Of a stretch of DNA of 64,000 nucleotides, positions 53,482 to 63,025 are shown piece by piece (the first letter of the stretch is position 1; each line of letters starts with the position of its first letter). The translations under genes and the position numbers were made by a program. Source of the DNA: Pseudohaliea rubra DSM 19751 (GTDB lineage: Bacteria > Pseudomonadota > Gammaproteobacteria > Pseudomonadales > Halieaceae); assembly GCF_000764025.1 (NCBI RefSeq), contig NZ_KN234751.1, positions 1 to 64,000 of the forward strand. The letters run 5' to 3'. The notes beneath the pieces were generated by a model that saw nothing but the letters and a program-made list of their open reading frames with translations, had not been told where the DNA came from and made no database searches.

Positions 53482-56088
53482 ATGGCACGACTGCCTTTAT
53501 TCAACCGCAAGGCGCTTAGCCGCGCCGTCCTCTCGGCTGTGGCCGGCGGCACCATCGCCAGCGGCGCCCAGGCTCAGCTGGAGGAGGTTATCGTCACCGC
53601 GACCAAGCGCGCAGCGAGCACCCAGGACATCCCGCTCTCGGTTCAGGCGCTCGGGCAGGACAGCCTCGAGCAGATGGGTGTGGGCAACTTCGAGGACTAC
53701 CTCATCCAGCTGCCCGGCGTCACCGCCGGCGGCAGCGGTCCCGGTCAGAACACCATCTATATTCGCGGCATTGCCTCCACCACGCCGAACCTCACCACCG
53801 CCGGCGTTGCCGGCCTGTCGCCCAATGTCGCTTTCTATCTCGACGAGCAGCCGCTGGCCCAGCCCGGCCGGAACCTTGATGTGTACGCCGCGGATATCAA
53901 CCGCGTGGAGGTCCTTGCCGGCCCCCAGGGCACGCTCTTCGGTGCCAGCTCCCAGGCCGGCACGGTGCGCCTGATCACGAACAAGCCTGACTTTACCGGC
54001 ACCTATGGCCGCCTCAAGGCCGGCACCTCCTGGACCAAGGGCGGTGAGATGAGCAACAACGTCGAGGGGATGTTCAACCTGCCCGTGTCCGACAAGCTCG
54101 CGCTGCGCGGGGTGGTCTACACGGATAACATGGGCGGCTATGTCGACAACGTCCCGGGAACGCTCACCGCGCGTGAGAGTGCCCGTTTCCGGCCTGCCGG
54201 TACCGTGCGTGCCAATGGCGTGGCCGTGAGCGATCGCCGTGCCGGCTCCCAGTCCACCTCGGACCTGTCGGGCGTTACTTTCCTTGAGGCCGATAACGGC
54301 AATCTCGCCGAGGAAGACTTCAACGACGTTGCCTATAATGGCTTTCGGCTTTCCGGTGTCTACCTGATCAACGAGAATTGGGATCTGACGGTCTCGCACA
54401 TGCAGCAGGAGCTGGATGCCGATGGCGTTTTCTATTCCGATGGAGATCTCGACGACTACGAGGTGACCCGCTTTACCGAGGACAGCCTCGAGGACAGCTT
54501 CCACAACACGGCGTGGACGCTGAAGGGTCGCATCGGTGAGCTTGAGGCGCTCTACACCGGTGCCTTCACCGGTCGCGAGACGGATCAGCTTGTGGACTAT
54601 TCGGATTATCTGTTCGTCGGCGAGTACCTGCCTTATTATATCTGCGATAGCTCCGTGAGCTACCCGGGGGACGCCGCCCCGGCCGGTACCTGCCAGCCGC
54701 CGGACCTGCAGGTGAACTCCATCACGGACACCCAGGTCTGGACTCACGAGGTGCGCTTCAATACACCGGAAGACCGCCGCCTGCGCGCGACTTTCGGCGG
54801 CTTCTACAGCGATCTGCAGATCGAGGAACGTAATGACTTCGTTTACCCGGGCTCCGCGGTAGTCGACGGCTACGGCGTGCAGACGGGCTTCTCGCCCAAC
54901 TTCCCGTTCACCACGGGCTTTACGTCGGATCCGGGCCCCTTCCCGTCGGGCACGATTTTCCGCAACGACGTCAAGCGTACCGATGAGCAGTTCGGCTTCT
55001 TCGGTGAAGCGACCTATGACCTCAGTGATACCCTGGCGCTCACCGTTGGCGCCCGCTATTACGACATCGAGGTGGATCTCGAGGGCGGTGCAAACTCGTC
55101 GTTCTGTAACCTTTTCCAGCCCGACTCCAACTCCTTCGGCACGGATATTTCCGACCTCTACAACGGCGACGATCAGATTACCTTCCGCGGTACCTGCGAC
55201 CCCGCTCAGCAGCTGACCTACACGCCGGATAACATCGACGAGGCGCCGGCTCAGGTCGCCAATGCGCTGCAGAATGCGCCGGACGTGGCCCAGACCGACG
55301 GCGTGATCGGCAAGCTCTCCCTGTCCTGGACGCCGACCATGAACCAGCTCTGGTTCGTGACCGTGTCCGAAGGCTTCCGCCCCGGCCTGCTCAATCGGCC
55401 GGGCGGCGCCAATGGGCCGGGCGACTACACGGTCCCCTTTGCCCTCGATACGGATGAGGTCACCAACTACGAGCTCGGCTGGAAGCTCGATCTCGCAGAC
55501 CAGACCCTGCGTTTCAACGGCAGCCTGTTCTTCATCGACGTCGAGGACCTGCAGACGACGATCTTCGATCCGAGCATCGTCAACCTGTTCTTCTCCGACA
55601 ACGCGGCCAACGCCGAGATCCTCGGCATGGAAGGCACCGTCACCTGGGCCCCGGCCTCGATCCCGGGCCTGACCGTCAGCGGCGCCTTCTCCATCCTTGA
55701 TACGGAGATCACGGACATCCTGACGCCCACAGATGATGTTCGGGAAGGCGATTCGCTGGCCTTCGCGCCGGAGTTCCAGGGCAACCTGCGGGCCCGTTAC
55801 GAGTGGGATCTGGAAAACGGCATGCGCGCGCATTTCATGCCGCACCTTGCGTACTCCGACAAGGCCTACAGCGACATCATCACCATCAACCGGCAGGAGC
55901 TGGATTCCTGGTTGCTGGCAGGTGTCACCGCCGGCGTCAGCACCAGCAGCTGGATGGCAGAACTGTTCGTGGATAACCTCACGGACGAGGCAGCGGAGTT
56001 GTCCATGAACTTCGTCAACGACCGCAACCGCCCGACCCTGGCCCGTCCGCTCACTGCCGGTATACGCTTCAGCTACGACTTCCAGTGA
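53482..56088 (+). CDS. TonB-dependent receptor
   Basis: This is an 868-residue outer-membrane receptor. A signal peptide (about 1-33, ending GAQAQ) precedes LEEVIVTATKRAAS, the plug (VEVLAGPQGTLFGASSQAG) and a long barrel ending in IRFSYDFQ. Large extracellular loops contain cysteine pairs (YICDSSV and AGTCQPP). It starts behind GGAGGGAC and the AT-rich region described above. A TPR-sulfotransferase follows after 31 bp. Confidence 0.93.
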   Translation: MARLPLFNRKALSRAVLSAVAGGTIASGAQAQLEEVIVTATKRAASTQDIPLSVQALGQDSLEQMGVGNFEDYLIQLPGVTAGGSGPGQNTIYIRGIASTTPNLTTAGVAGLSPNVAFYLDEQPLAQPGRNLDVYAADINRVEVLAGPQGTLFGASSQAGTVRLITNKPDFTGTYGRLKAGTSWTKGGEMSNNVEGMFNLPVSDKLALRGVVYTDNMGGYVDNVPGTLTARESARFRPAGTVRANGVAVSDRRAGSQSTSDLSGVTFLEADNGNLAEEDFNDVAYNGFRLSGVYLINENWDLTVSHMQQELDADGVFYSDGDLDDYEVTRFTEDSLEDSFHNTAWTLKGRIGELEALYTGAFTGRETDQLVDYSDYLFVGEYLPYYICDSSVSYPGDAAPAGTCQPPDLQVNSITDTQVWTHEVRFNTPEDRRLRATFGGFYSDLQIEERNDFVYPGSAVVDGYGVQTGFSPNFPFTTGFTSDPGPFPSGTIFRNDVKRTDEQFGFFGEATYDLSDTLALTVGARYYDIEVDLEGGANSSFCNLFQPDSNSFGTDISDLYNGDDQITFRGTCDPAQQLTYTPDNIDEAPAQVANALQNAPDVAQTDGVIGKLSLSWTPTMNQLWFVTVSEGFRPGLLNRPGGANGPGDYTVPFALDTDEVTNYELGWKLDLADQTLRFNGSLFFIDVEDLQTTIFDPSIVNLFFSDNAANAEILGMEGTVTWAPASIPGLTVSGAFSILDTEITDILTPTDDVREGDSLAFAPEFQGNLRARYEWDLENGMRAHFMPHLAYSDKAYSDIITINRQELDSWLLAGVTAGVSTSSWMAELFVDNLTDEAAELSMNFVNDRNRPTLARPLTAGIRFSYDFQ

Positions 56089-56119
56089 CGCCACCGCGAG
56101 TGGCAACGGGGCCGTCCCG

Positions 56120-58102
56120 GTGACGGAAAGCACGGCGCCGCCCGAACGGGCGGCGGTACAGGCAAGGATGCGCGCCGGCAATTTTGCCGGCGCGTTGTCG
56201 TTGCTTGCTTCCGGCATTGCGCATGGCTCTGTCGAGGCCCTGTACCTGGCTGCGGTCTGCCACCGTTTTCTCCGCGCCTTCGACGATGCGCGCAGCTGTC
56301 TTGATCGGGTGCTTGCCGCGGAGCCGGAGCACGGCCACGCGCTGCAGGAGCTCGGCCATCTCTGTCGCGACCGCGGCGAGACCGATGCTGCCCTGCACGC
56401 CTATGCAGAAGCCTGCCGGGTGAACCCCTCCCTGGAAGCCAGCCTCCGCGGGCAGCTTGCGATCCTCGAGGCCCGCGATGAGCGCGCGGCCGCATCCGCA
56501 GTGGCGGCCCAGCTCGAGCGGCTGCAGGCGCTGCCGCGGCCGCTGGTGGCAGTCACGGATCTTCTCGCCCGCGGCCGCGTGCTCAAGGCCGAGACGCTCT
56601 GCCGGCGTTTCCTCCGGGAAAGGCCCCGGCATGTGGAGGGTATGCGCCTGCTGGCGGAGATCGGCGTCCGCCTGGGTGCTCTGGAAGAGTCGGAGTTTCT
56701 CCTCGAGAGCGCGGCGACCTTCGAGCCCGGCAACCTGCCTGCCCGCATCGACTATGTGCGCGTGCTCGGTCGCCGGCAGAAGTTCGCCCGGGCCCGGGAG
56801 GAGGCCGGTCGGCTCCTGGCGGAACACCCGGATAACGTCCAGCTCCGCTCCCTGCACGCGGTGGAATGCCTTAAGGCGGGTGCCTATGAGGATGCTCTTG
56901 CCGGTTTTTCCGCGGTGCTTGAGCAACTGCCCGCGGACCCGGTTACCCACACCTCCCGGGGTCATGCACTGAAGACCTGTGGTGCCTACGACGAGGCGGT
57001 CGGCGCCTACCGCGCGGCGCTTGCCAGCCGGGAGCGCCACGGGGAGGCCTGGTATTCCCTCGCGAATCTGAAGACCTACCGCTTTGACGAGGGCGAAGTC
57101 GCTGCCATGGCGAGGGTGCTCGAGACTCCCGGCCTGGGTGCGGCGGACCGGGTCTACCTGTCCTTCGCCCTCGGCAAGGCCTTTGAGGATCGCAAGGCCT
57201 ACGCGCGCTCCTTCCGGCACTACGCCGAAGGCAATCGTGTGAAGAAAGCAGCGGGCCGCTACGATGCGGAGGTCATGACCCGGGAGCTGGCGGCGCAGCG
57301 CGAGTGCTGCGATCGCGCGCTCTTCGAGACCCGGGAGGGCTCGGGCTGCGGGGCGCCCGACCCGATTTTTATCGTCGGCATGCCCCGCGCCGGCAGTACG
57401 CTCCTTGAGCAGATCCTGTCATCCCACAGCCAGATCGATGGCACTCAGGAGCTGCCGAACATCCTGGCGCTCAGTCAGCAGCTCCGACGCCGGGAGGTGG
57501 CCGGGGCGACGCCGGGCTACCCGGGGGTGCTGCGCGTGCTCGATGACGCCTCCCTTGAGGCGCTGGGTGAGCGCTTCCTTCAGGAAACACAGATCCACCG
57601 CCAGGGCGCACCGCGCTTCATCGACAAGATGCCGAACAATTTCCGGCACATCGGTCTCATCCACCTGATCCTGCCGCAGGCGCGCATCATTGACGCGCGT
57701 CGCGAGCCGATGGCCTGCTGCTTCAGCAACTTCAAGCAGCTGTTCGCCGAGGGGCAGGAGTTCAGCTACGACCTCGGCGACACCGGGCGTTACTACCGCG
57801 AGTATGTGGAACTCATGGACCACTGGGATGCGGTGCTCCCGGGAAAGGTGCTGCGCGTGCAGCACGAGGATCTGCTCGACGATCTGGAGGGGCAGGTGCG
57901 GCGCATGCTCGACTTCCTCGGCCTGGCCTTCGAGCCCGCCTGCCTGCGCTATTGGGAGACGGAGCGCGCCGTGCGCACGCCAAGCTCGGAGCAGGTCCGC
58001 CAGCCGATCTTCCGCAGCGCACAGGAACAGTGGCACAATTACGCCCCCTGGCTACAACCCCTGCGCGATGCGCTCGGAGAGCGCCTGGCGCCGGGGGCCT
58101 GA
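56120..58102 (+). CDS. TPR-repeat sulfotransferase
   Basis: This is a 660-residue protein with tandem TPR-like helical repeats over about 1-400 and a C-terminal sulfotransferase domain. The PAPS phosphosulfate loop is IVGMPRAGSTLLEQILSSHS (about 418-437), and the 3'-phosphate region includes IIDARREPMACCFSNFK. TPR-sulfotransferases are frequent in marine proteobacteria, often beside TonB receptors; their acceptors are unknown. It starts with GTG 31 bp after the receptor gene and ends 6 bp before marR. Confidence 0.88.
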   Translation: MTESTAPPERAAVQARMRAGNFAGALSLLASGIAHGSVEALYLAAVCHRFLRAFDDARSCLDRVLAAEPEHGHALQELGHLCRDRGETDAALHAYAEACRVNPSLEASLRGQLAILEARDERAAASAVAAQLERLQALPRPLVAVTDLLARGRVLKAETLCRRFLRERPRHVEGMRLLAEIGVRLGALEESEFLLESAATFEPGNLPARIDYVRVLGRRQKFARAREEAGRLLAEHPDNVQLRSLHAVECLKAGAYEDALAGFSAVLEQLPADPVTHTSRGHALKTCGAYDEAVGAYRAALASRERHGEAWYSLANLKTYRFDEGEVAAMARVLETPGLGAADRVYLSFALGKAFEDRKAYARSFRHYAEGNRVKKAAGRYDAEVMTRELAAQRECCDRALFETREGSGCGAPDPIFIVGMPRAGSTLLEQILSSHSQIDGTQELPNILALSQQLRRREVAGATPGYPGVLRVLDDASLEALGERFLQETQIHRQGAPRFIDKMPNNFRHIGLIHLILPQARIIDARREPMACCFSNFKQLFAEGQEFSYDLGDTGRYYREYVELMDHWDAVLPGKVLRVQHEDLLDDLEGQVRRMLDFLGLAFEPACLRYWETERAVRTPSSEQVRQPIFRSAQEQWHNYAPWLQPLRDALGERLAPGA

Positions 58103-58108
58103 GGTTCC

Positions 58109-58609
58109 GTGGCGGGACGCCAAGACGCAAGGATCATGGCCGAACTGGAAGACGAAGTGCTGGTATCGCTGCGACGCATCATGCGCGCGACGAGTATTCA
58201 TTCGAGGAAGCTTGGCAAGGTCATGGGCCTTACCACGCCGCAGCTTGTGGTGATCAGGGCCATCGGCGAGGAAGGTTTGCCGACCGCCAGCGATATCGCG
58301 CGCGCGGTCAGTCTCAGCCAGGCCACCGTAACCACCATCCTCAATCGCCTTGAGGACAAGCAGCTGCTCACCCGGGAACGCAGCGTCGTCGACCGGCGCC
58401 GGGTCAAGGTGCAGCTCACGGATCTTGGCAAGCAGGTACTCCGCGAGGCGCCCATGCCGCTGCAGGAAAGCTTCTCGGCGCGCTTCTCCGTGCTGCCGCG
58501 CTGGGAGCAGCATCAGATCGTCTCCGCCCTTGAGCGGGTGGCGACGATGATGGATGCAGAGGAGCTGGATGCGGCCCCGCTGCTGGCCAGTGGCGACGAG
58601 GTGGTCTAG
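58109..58609 (+). CDS. MarR-family transcriptional regulator
   Basis: This is a 166-residue winged-helix regulator. The recognition part is SLSQATVTTILNRLEDK and the wing VVDRRRVKVQLTDLG. MarR proteins often repress neighbouring efflux genes and release DNA on binding small aromatic ligands. The GTG at 58109 has GAGG upstream; an ATG at 58136 would give a shorter N-terminus. It lies 77 bp before the exporter operon, which it most likely controls. Confidence 0.9.
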   Translation: MAGRQDARIMAELEDEVLVSLRRIMRATSIHSRKLGKVMGLTTPQLVVIRAIGEEGLPTASDIARAVSLSQATVTTILNRLEDKQLLTRERSVVDRRRVKVQLTDLGKQVLREAPMPLQESFSARFSVLPRWEQHQIVSALERVATMMDAEELDAAPLLASGDEVV

Positions 58610-58686
58610 GGATTTTTTTCGGTGCCGGGCATCCCCCGGTGGCGGCTCGACGTATACTGGACAACCCCCTGGCTAGAACTCCGACG

Positions 58687-60453
58687 ATGGCAGAGTCCCC
58701 CACCGCCGATAAGCGCTCGCTGATAACGCTGTTTCGCTATTTTGTCCTTATCCTTGGCCCTGAGCATCGTTTCTACACGCTCACGATCCTCTATGGCATC
58801 GGTATCAGCGTGCTCTCCGTGGCGACGCCGGTGTCGGTGCAGATGCTGGTCAACAGCGTCGCTGCCACCGGTCTGCCGACGCCGCTCATCGTGCTGGCCC
58901 TGTCGCTCTTCGGTCTTCTGCTTATTGCCGGCGCGCTGCGGGCGCTGCGCATCTACGTCATGGATGTGTTCGGCCGGCGCTTCTACGCGCGGCTTGTGTC
59001 GGAGATTTCCCTGCGGGCCCTCTATGCGCGGAACCCCCACTTCGAGGACAACCAAAAGGGACCGCTCTTCAACCGGTACTTCGATATCATTCAGGTCATG
59101 ATCCGGATGCCTGACATCCTGATCGGCGGCTTCACAATCATCCTGCAGGCCGCCGCCGGCTTTGTCCTGACGTCGTTCTACCACCCGTTCCTGCTGGTCT
59201 TCAATCTGGTGATTGTTGCGCTGCTCTGGCTGGTGTGGCTCATCTGGGGGCCGCGGGCGATCCGCTCCGCGGTGGAGCTGTCGCACCGAAAGCACGTCAC
59301 GGCCGCCTTCCTGGAGGGACTAGGCAAGTCGAATGGCTTCTTCAAGAGTGCGCGCCATATCGACGACGCGCTCGAGCGCACGGACCAGGTCACCGGAGCA
59401 TACATCGAGCAGCACCGACATCTGTTCCGCCAGCATTTCTCGCAGACCCTGTGCTTCCTGTTCATCTACGCCGCAGGCAGCGCCGCCCTACTCGGGCTCG
59501 GCGGCTGGCTGGTCATCGAGGGACAGCTCTCCCTCGGTCAGCTCGTGGCGGCGGAGCTGGTGCTGTCCGTAGTTCTCTACGGCATTTCCCAGCTCGGTAT
59601 TTATCTCAACTATTTCTATTATCTGTGCGCCGCGGTGGATGAGCTTTCGCTGTTCATGCAGGTAGAGCAGGAGCGGCCGGAGGAGCCCCTGCATCGCCTG
59701 GCCCTCGACGCCCGCCTCGACTTCGTTGCCGTGCGCACCGCTTTCCGTGGTATCACGGTAGCGCTGGACTGTCGCATCCCGGCCGGTGCCCGGGTTTGCG
59801 CCTACGCCGGCAGCCACCTCGCCCAGCGTCTCTTTACGGAGCTCCTGAAGTGCCACGAGGCGCCGGAAAACGGCTACATCGCCCTCGGCGATCAGGATCT
59901 CCGCTCCCTGAAGGTCCACGAGGCCCGGCAGGAGATCATCGTCCTCGATCGGCCCTCGGCAGTCGAAACGGATATTCGTGACTACCTGCGCCTGAGTGCC
60001 GACGATGAACACGCTATGGACGTCATGACCGCCATACGTGCGGTAGGTCTGGAGCGGTCGATCACGGAACTTGCCAACGGCCTCGATACCCCTCTGGTTG
60101 CGACCGGCTGGCCACTGTCGATCACCGAGACCATGCAACTGAAACTGGCGGCAGCGCTTATCGCCTGCCCCCGGGTGCTGGTGCTATCGCAGGTCTATGA
60201 CGCCGTGCCTGAGGGGCACCTCAAGGCGTCGCTTGATCTGCTGCAGGCACGCGCGGGGACCACGGTGATCTACTTCACCAACAAGCACACGGATTTCAGC
60301 TTCACCGCCTGGCTTCACCTGGGCCGCGACGAGCAGCAGCTTTTCGATAGCTACGAGCGCCTCTGTGATGCAATGGGTTTCGAACGACTCACCCTGCGGG
60401 AGCCCGTCGAGGGCCACGGCATGGAGTCCAGCGGTACCCGGGAGGGCGTGTAG
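58687..60453 (+). CDS. ABC-exporter-like protein with a degenerate, apparently ATPase-dead nucleotide-binding domain
   Basis: This 588-residue inner-membrane protein has the layout of a type I ABC exporter: six helices over about 20-320, then an ABC-like domain. That domain aligns through its whole length, but the key residues are gone. The Walker A place reads YAGSHLAQR (373-381). The Q-loop Gln is D421, and the signature is LSITE (478-482). Walker B is VLVLSQ with Ser and Gln in place of the Asp-Glu pair (501-502), the D-loop is DAVP, and the H-loop His is N532. The fold is recognisable from IPAGARVCAYAGS, NGLDTPL and KLAAALIACPRVLVL. The adaptor gene starts right after the stop. It may pair with another NBD or act as a scaffold. 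Confidence 0.88.
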   Translation: MAESPTADKRSLITLFRYFVLILGPEHRFYTLTILYGIGISVLSVATPVSVQMLVNSVAATGLPTPLIVLALSLFGLLLIAGALRALRIYVMDVFGRRFYARLVSEISLRALYARNPHFEDNQKGPLFNRYFDIIQVMIRMPDILIGGFTIILQAAAGFVLTSFYHPFLLVFNLVIVALLWLVWLIWGPRAIRSAVELSHRKHVTAAFLEGLGKSNGFFKSARHIDDALERTDQVTGAYIEQHRHLFRQHFSQTLCFLFIYAAGSAALLGLGGWLVIEGQLSLGQLVAAELVLSVVLYGISQLGIYLNYFYYLCAAVDELSLFMQVEQERPEEPLHRLALDARLDFVAVRTAFRGITVALDCRIPAGARVCAYAGSHLAQRLFTELLKCHEAPENGYIALGDQDLRSLKVHEARQEIIVLDRPSAVETDIRDYLRLSADDEHAMDVMTAIRAVGLERSITELANGLDTPLVATGWPLSITETMQLKLAAALIACPRVLVLSQVYDAVPEGHLKASLDLLQARAGTTVIYFTNKHTDFSFTAWLHLGRDEQQLFDSYERLCDAMGFERLTLREPVEGHGMESSGTREGV

Positions 60454-61491
60454 ATGCCCTACTTCGACGTCCACGGCGCCAAGTTCACGACCCTCAACGG
60501 CATCCGCACGCCACGGGTGGCGCGGGCGATCGGCTTCAGCCTGGTGCTCTTCATCGCTGGGATTATCCTGTTCCTCGCCTTGGTGCCCTGGGTGCAGACG
60601 GCGAGCGGGCCGGGCAAGATCACTGCGCTCAATCCCAATGACCGTCTCCAGGAAATCAACGCGCTGGTTTCCGGCCGCATTGAGCAGTGGTACGTCCGCG
60701 ACGGCAGCCGGGTCAAGGTGGGTGACCCCATCGTTCGCATCGTTGACAACGACCCACAGCTCCTCGAGCGACTGCGAAGCGAGCGGCAGCAGGTGGTCGC
60801 CAACCTGAGCGCCGCGGAAACTGCGCTGGAGATCGCCGAGATCGATCGCCGGCGCATGGAGGAATTGTTCGAGCAGGGGCTCGCGGCGCGCCGGGAGTTC
60901 GAGCAGGCAAGGATTCGTGTCGAGGAACTGCGTTCGCGCGTTGCCCAGGCCGCGGCGGAGGTGAGTCGTGTCGACGTAAAACTCTCCCGTCAATCGGTGC
61001 AGATTGTGCGTGCGCCCCGGGATGGCACAATCCTGCGGGTCAACGCCGGTGATACCGCGACCTTCGTTTCTATGGGGCAGGTCGTGGCTACCTTCGTGCC
61101 GGATAACGTCGAGCGCGCCCTGGAGCTCTATATCGACGGGCGGGATGTTGCCATCGTCCGGGTCGGTGCGCCGGTGCGCATTCAGTTCGAGGGCTGGCCG
61201 GTGATCCAGATCAGCGGTTGGCCGTCGAAGGCCGTGGGCACCTTCGCCGGTCGGGTGGTGGCCATCGATGCCTCGGCCGAGGCCAATGGCCGCTTCCGTA
61301 TCCTCGTGGAGGAGGACAAGAACTGGAAGGATCCCTGGCCCGCAGCGAGTTTCGTGCGTTTCGGTTCCAAGGCCCGGGGCTGGGTGCTGCTCGATACGGT
61401 ACCCGTAGGCTTCGAGATCTGGCGACAGCTGAACAACTTCCCGCCCAACTTCCCGACGGGCGGGCAATCGCCGGCGGGCGGGGGGGCGTGA
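60454..61491 (+). CDS. HlyD-family periplasmic adaptor (membrane fusion protein)
   Basis: This is a 345-residue adaptor anchored by one helix (about 27-48). A split lipoyl domain (SGRIEQWYVRDGSRVKVGDP and VRAPRDGTILRVNAG) flanks an alpha-helical hairpin (about 105-185). A beta-barrel domain follows (VGAPVRIQFEGWPV). It is shorter than HlyD itself. It would link the upstream membrane protein to the TolC channel encoded next. The ATG abuts the preceding stop and its own stop overlaps the next start (TGATG), so the three genes are tightly coupled. Confidence 0.93.
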   Translation: MPYFDVHGAKFTTLNGIRTPRVARAIGFSLVLFIAGIILFLALVPWVQTASGPGKITALNPNDRLQEINALVSGRIEQWYVRDGSRVKVGDPIVRIVDNDPQLLERLRSERQQVVANLSAAETALEIAEIDRRRMEELFEQGLAARREFEQARIRVEELRSRVAQAAAEVSRVDVKLSRQSVQIVRAPRDGTILRVNAGDTATFVSMGQVVATFVPDNVERALELYIDGRDVAIVRVGAPVRIQFEGWPVIQISGWPSKAVGTFAGRVVAIDASAEANGRFRILVEEDKNWKDPWPAASFVRFGSKARGWVLLDTVPVGFEIWRQLNNFPPNFPTGGQSPAGGGA

Positions 61492-62915
61492 TGCGCTTCT
61501 GGTTCTCCATCCTGCTGCTGGGCCTGGTGGCAGGCGCCTCTGCCGCTGAGGAGGACCTTGCCACGCCGCTTGCGCCGGAGGAGGTGCTGGCCGCCTCCGG
61601 CAAGCACTTTCCCGGCATTCTCAAGGCCATCGCCGAGCGCCGGGCCGCCGAGGGCCAGGTGACCGAGGCCCTCGGTGCTTTTGACCTCCTTTTCAAGGGC
61701 GACAGCACCACCTGGGCCGACGGTTACTACGACGGGCGCTATGCCGAGGGCGGCGTTAGCCGCGCGCTGCGACCCCTCGGTGCCGAGCTCTACAGCAAGT
61801 ACAGCCTCTCCCGGGGCGATTTCCCCATTTACCAGGACGAGCAATTCACCAACGAGGGTGGCGACCTCAAGCTCGGTGTGCTGTTCAGCCTGCTGCGGGA
61901 CCGGGATATCGATGAGCGCCGCTTTCGCGAACGTGACAGCCGCCTCGCCCTGCAGCAGGCCGATCTGGAGGTCCTGCTCACCCGCGTGGGTGTGCAGCAG
62001 CAGGCGCTTGTGGCGTATTGGGAATGGGTCGCGGCCGGGCAGCAGCTGGAGATTTACGAAAACCTTCTGGCCATCGCCCTGGAGCGGGAGCAGGGCCTGG
62101 AGCGGCAGGTAAAGGCCGGACGCCGGGCCGAGATTTTCCTCACCGAGAATGCCCAGAACATCACACGCCGCCGCACCCTGGTGACTACCGCAGAGCGAGA
62201 CTTCCGTCGGGCCGGTAACCGGCTCGCTTTCTTTCTGCGCGATGACCGGGGCCTGCCCCTCGTGCCGGATCCGGCCAGGCTGCCGCGCCCGGAGGTAGCC
62301 ACGCCGCGGGAGAGCGCAGCCGTGCCGCCCCTGGACATCCCCATGACCCTCGAACGAAGGCCGGAGCTGCGGATTCTGCAGACAGCCATGCAGCGCGCGC
62401 TGCGCACGGTGGAGCTGTCGGAAAATGCACTGCTGCCCCAGCTTGACCTGAACCTCGAACTGTCCCAGCCCTTCGGCGACCTGGGTGAGGGCGGTGTGTC
62501 CCGGGACGAGACCGACACCATTGTCGGCCTGACCTTCTCCGTGCCTCTCGAGCGCCGTGCGGCGCGCGGCAAATTGTCTCAGGCCGAGGCCCGGCTCGCG
62601 GCGCTGCGCGCTGAGCGCCGGCGCCTTGAGGACCAGGTGGAAATCGAGCTGCGCAATATTCTGCTCGAGCTCAATATTGCCGTGCGTCTTATGGCGCTCG
62701 CGGCGCTCGAGGTGGATCAGTCCGAGACCATGCGGCGGGCCGAGGTGGCGCGCTTCGAGAGCGGCGCCAGTGATTTTTTCCTCGTCAACATCCGCGAGGA
62801 AACCGCGGCTGACGCCCGGGTGCGCTATTTCGATGCCTATCGCCGGACGCGCATAGCCCGGGCGAATTACGACGCCGCAACCGTGAACCTCGGGCGGCTG
62901 GGAATTACTGACTGA
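61491..62915 (+). CDS. TolC-family outer-membrane channel
   Basis: This is a 474-residue outer-membrane efflux protein with a signal peptide (1-19, ending ASA). Two OEP repeats are present; helices such as SRLALQQADLEVLLTRVGVQ form the periplasmic tunnel. LDLNLELSQPFGDLG and TFSVPLERRAARGKLSQAEA lie in the second repeat. It completes the tripartite exporter with the adaptor and the degenerate ABC protein, and unlike the channel at 42920 it has no OmpA domain. Confidence 0.92.
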   Translation: MRFWFSILLLGLVAGASAAEEDLATPLAPEEVLAASGKHFPGILKAIAERRAAEGQVTEALGAFDLLFKGDSTTWADGYYDGRYAEGGVSRALRPLGAELYSKYSLSRGDFPIYQDEQFTNEGGDLKLGVLFSLLRDRDIDERRFRERDSRLALQQADLEVLLTRVGVQQQALVAYWEWVAAGQQLEIYENLLAIALEREQGLERQVKAGRRAEIFLTENAQNITRRRTLVTTAERDFRRAGNRLAFFLRDDRGLPLVPDPARLPRPEVATPRESAAVPPLDIPMTLERRPELRILQTAMQRALRTVELSENALLPQLDLNLELSQPFGDLGEGGVSRDETDTIVGLTFSVPLERRAARGKLSQAEARLAALRAERRRLEDQVEIELRNILLELNIAVRLMALAALEVDQSETMRRAEVARFESGASDFFLVNIREETAADARVRYFDAYRRTRIARANYDAATVNLGRLGITD

Positions 62916-63025
62916 TCGCACCGCCCCGGCGCTGCGCGGGATACTAGGCACCGTGCCGCTCCGGGGTCTATGCTAGGGCCTTCGGGGGAGATGAAGCCCC
63001 AAAAACGGTTATCGAGGAGAGCATT

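Noticed and set aside
53497-56217. 906-codon open frame on the minus strand opposite the third TonB receptor
   Set aside because: The plus-strand receptor has a clean signal peptide, plug and barrel. The antisense product has no family features.
58687-60453. Pseudogene or frameshifted ABC transporter
   Set aside because: The frame is uninterrupted, membrane helices are intact, substitutions hit all motifs rather than one, and the gene abuts functional-looking partners, so loss of ATPase motifs looks selected or tolerated long-term.
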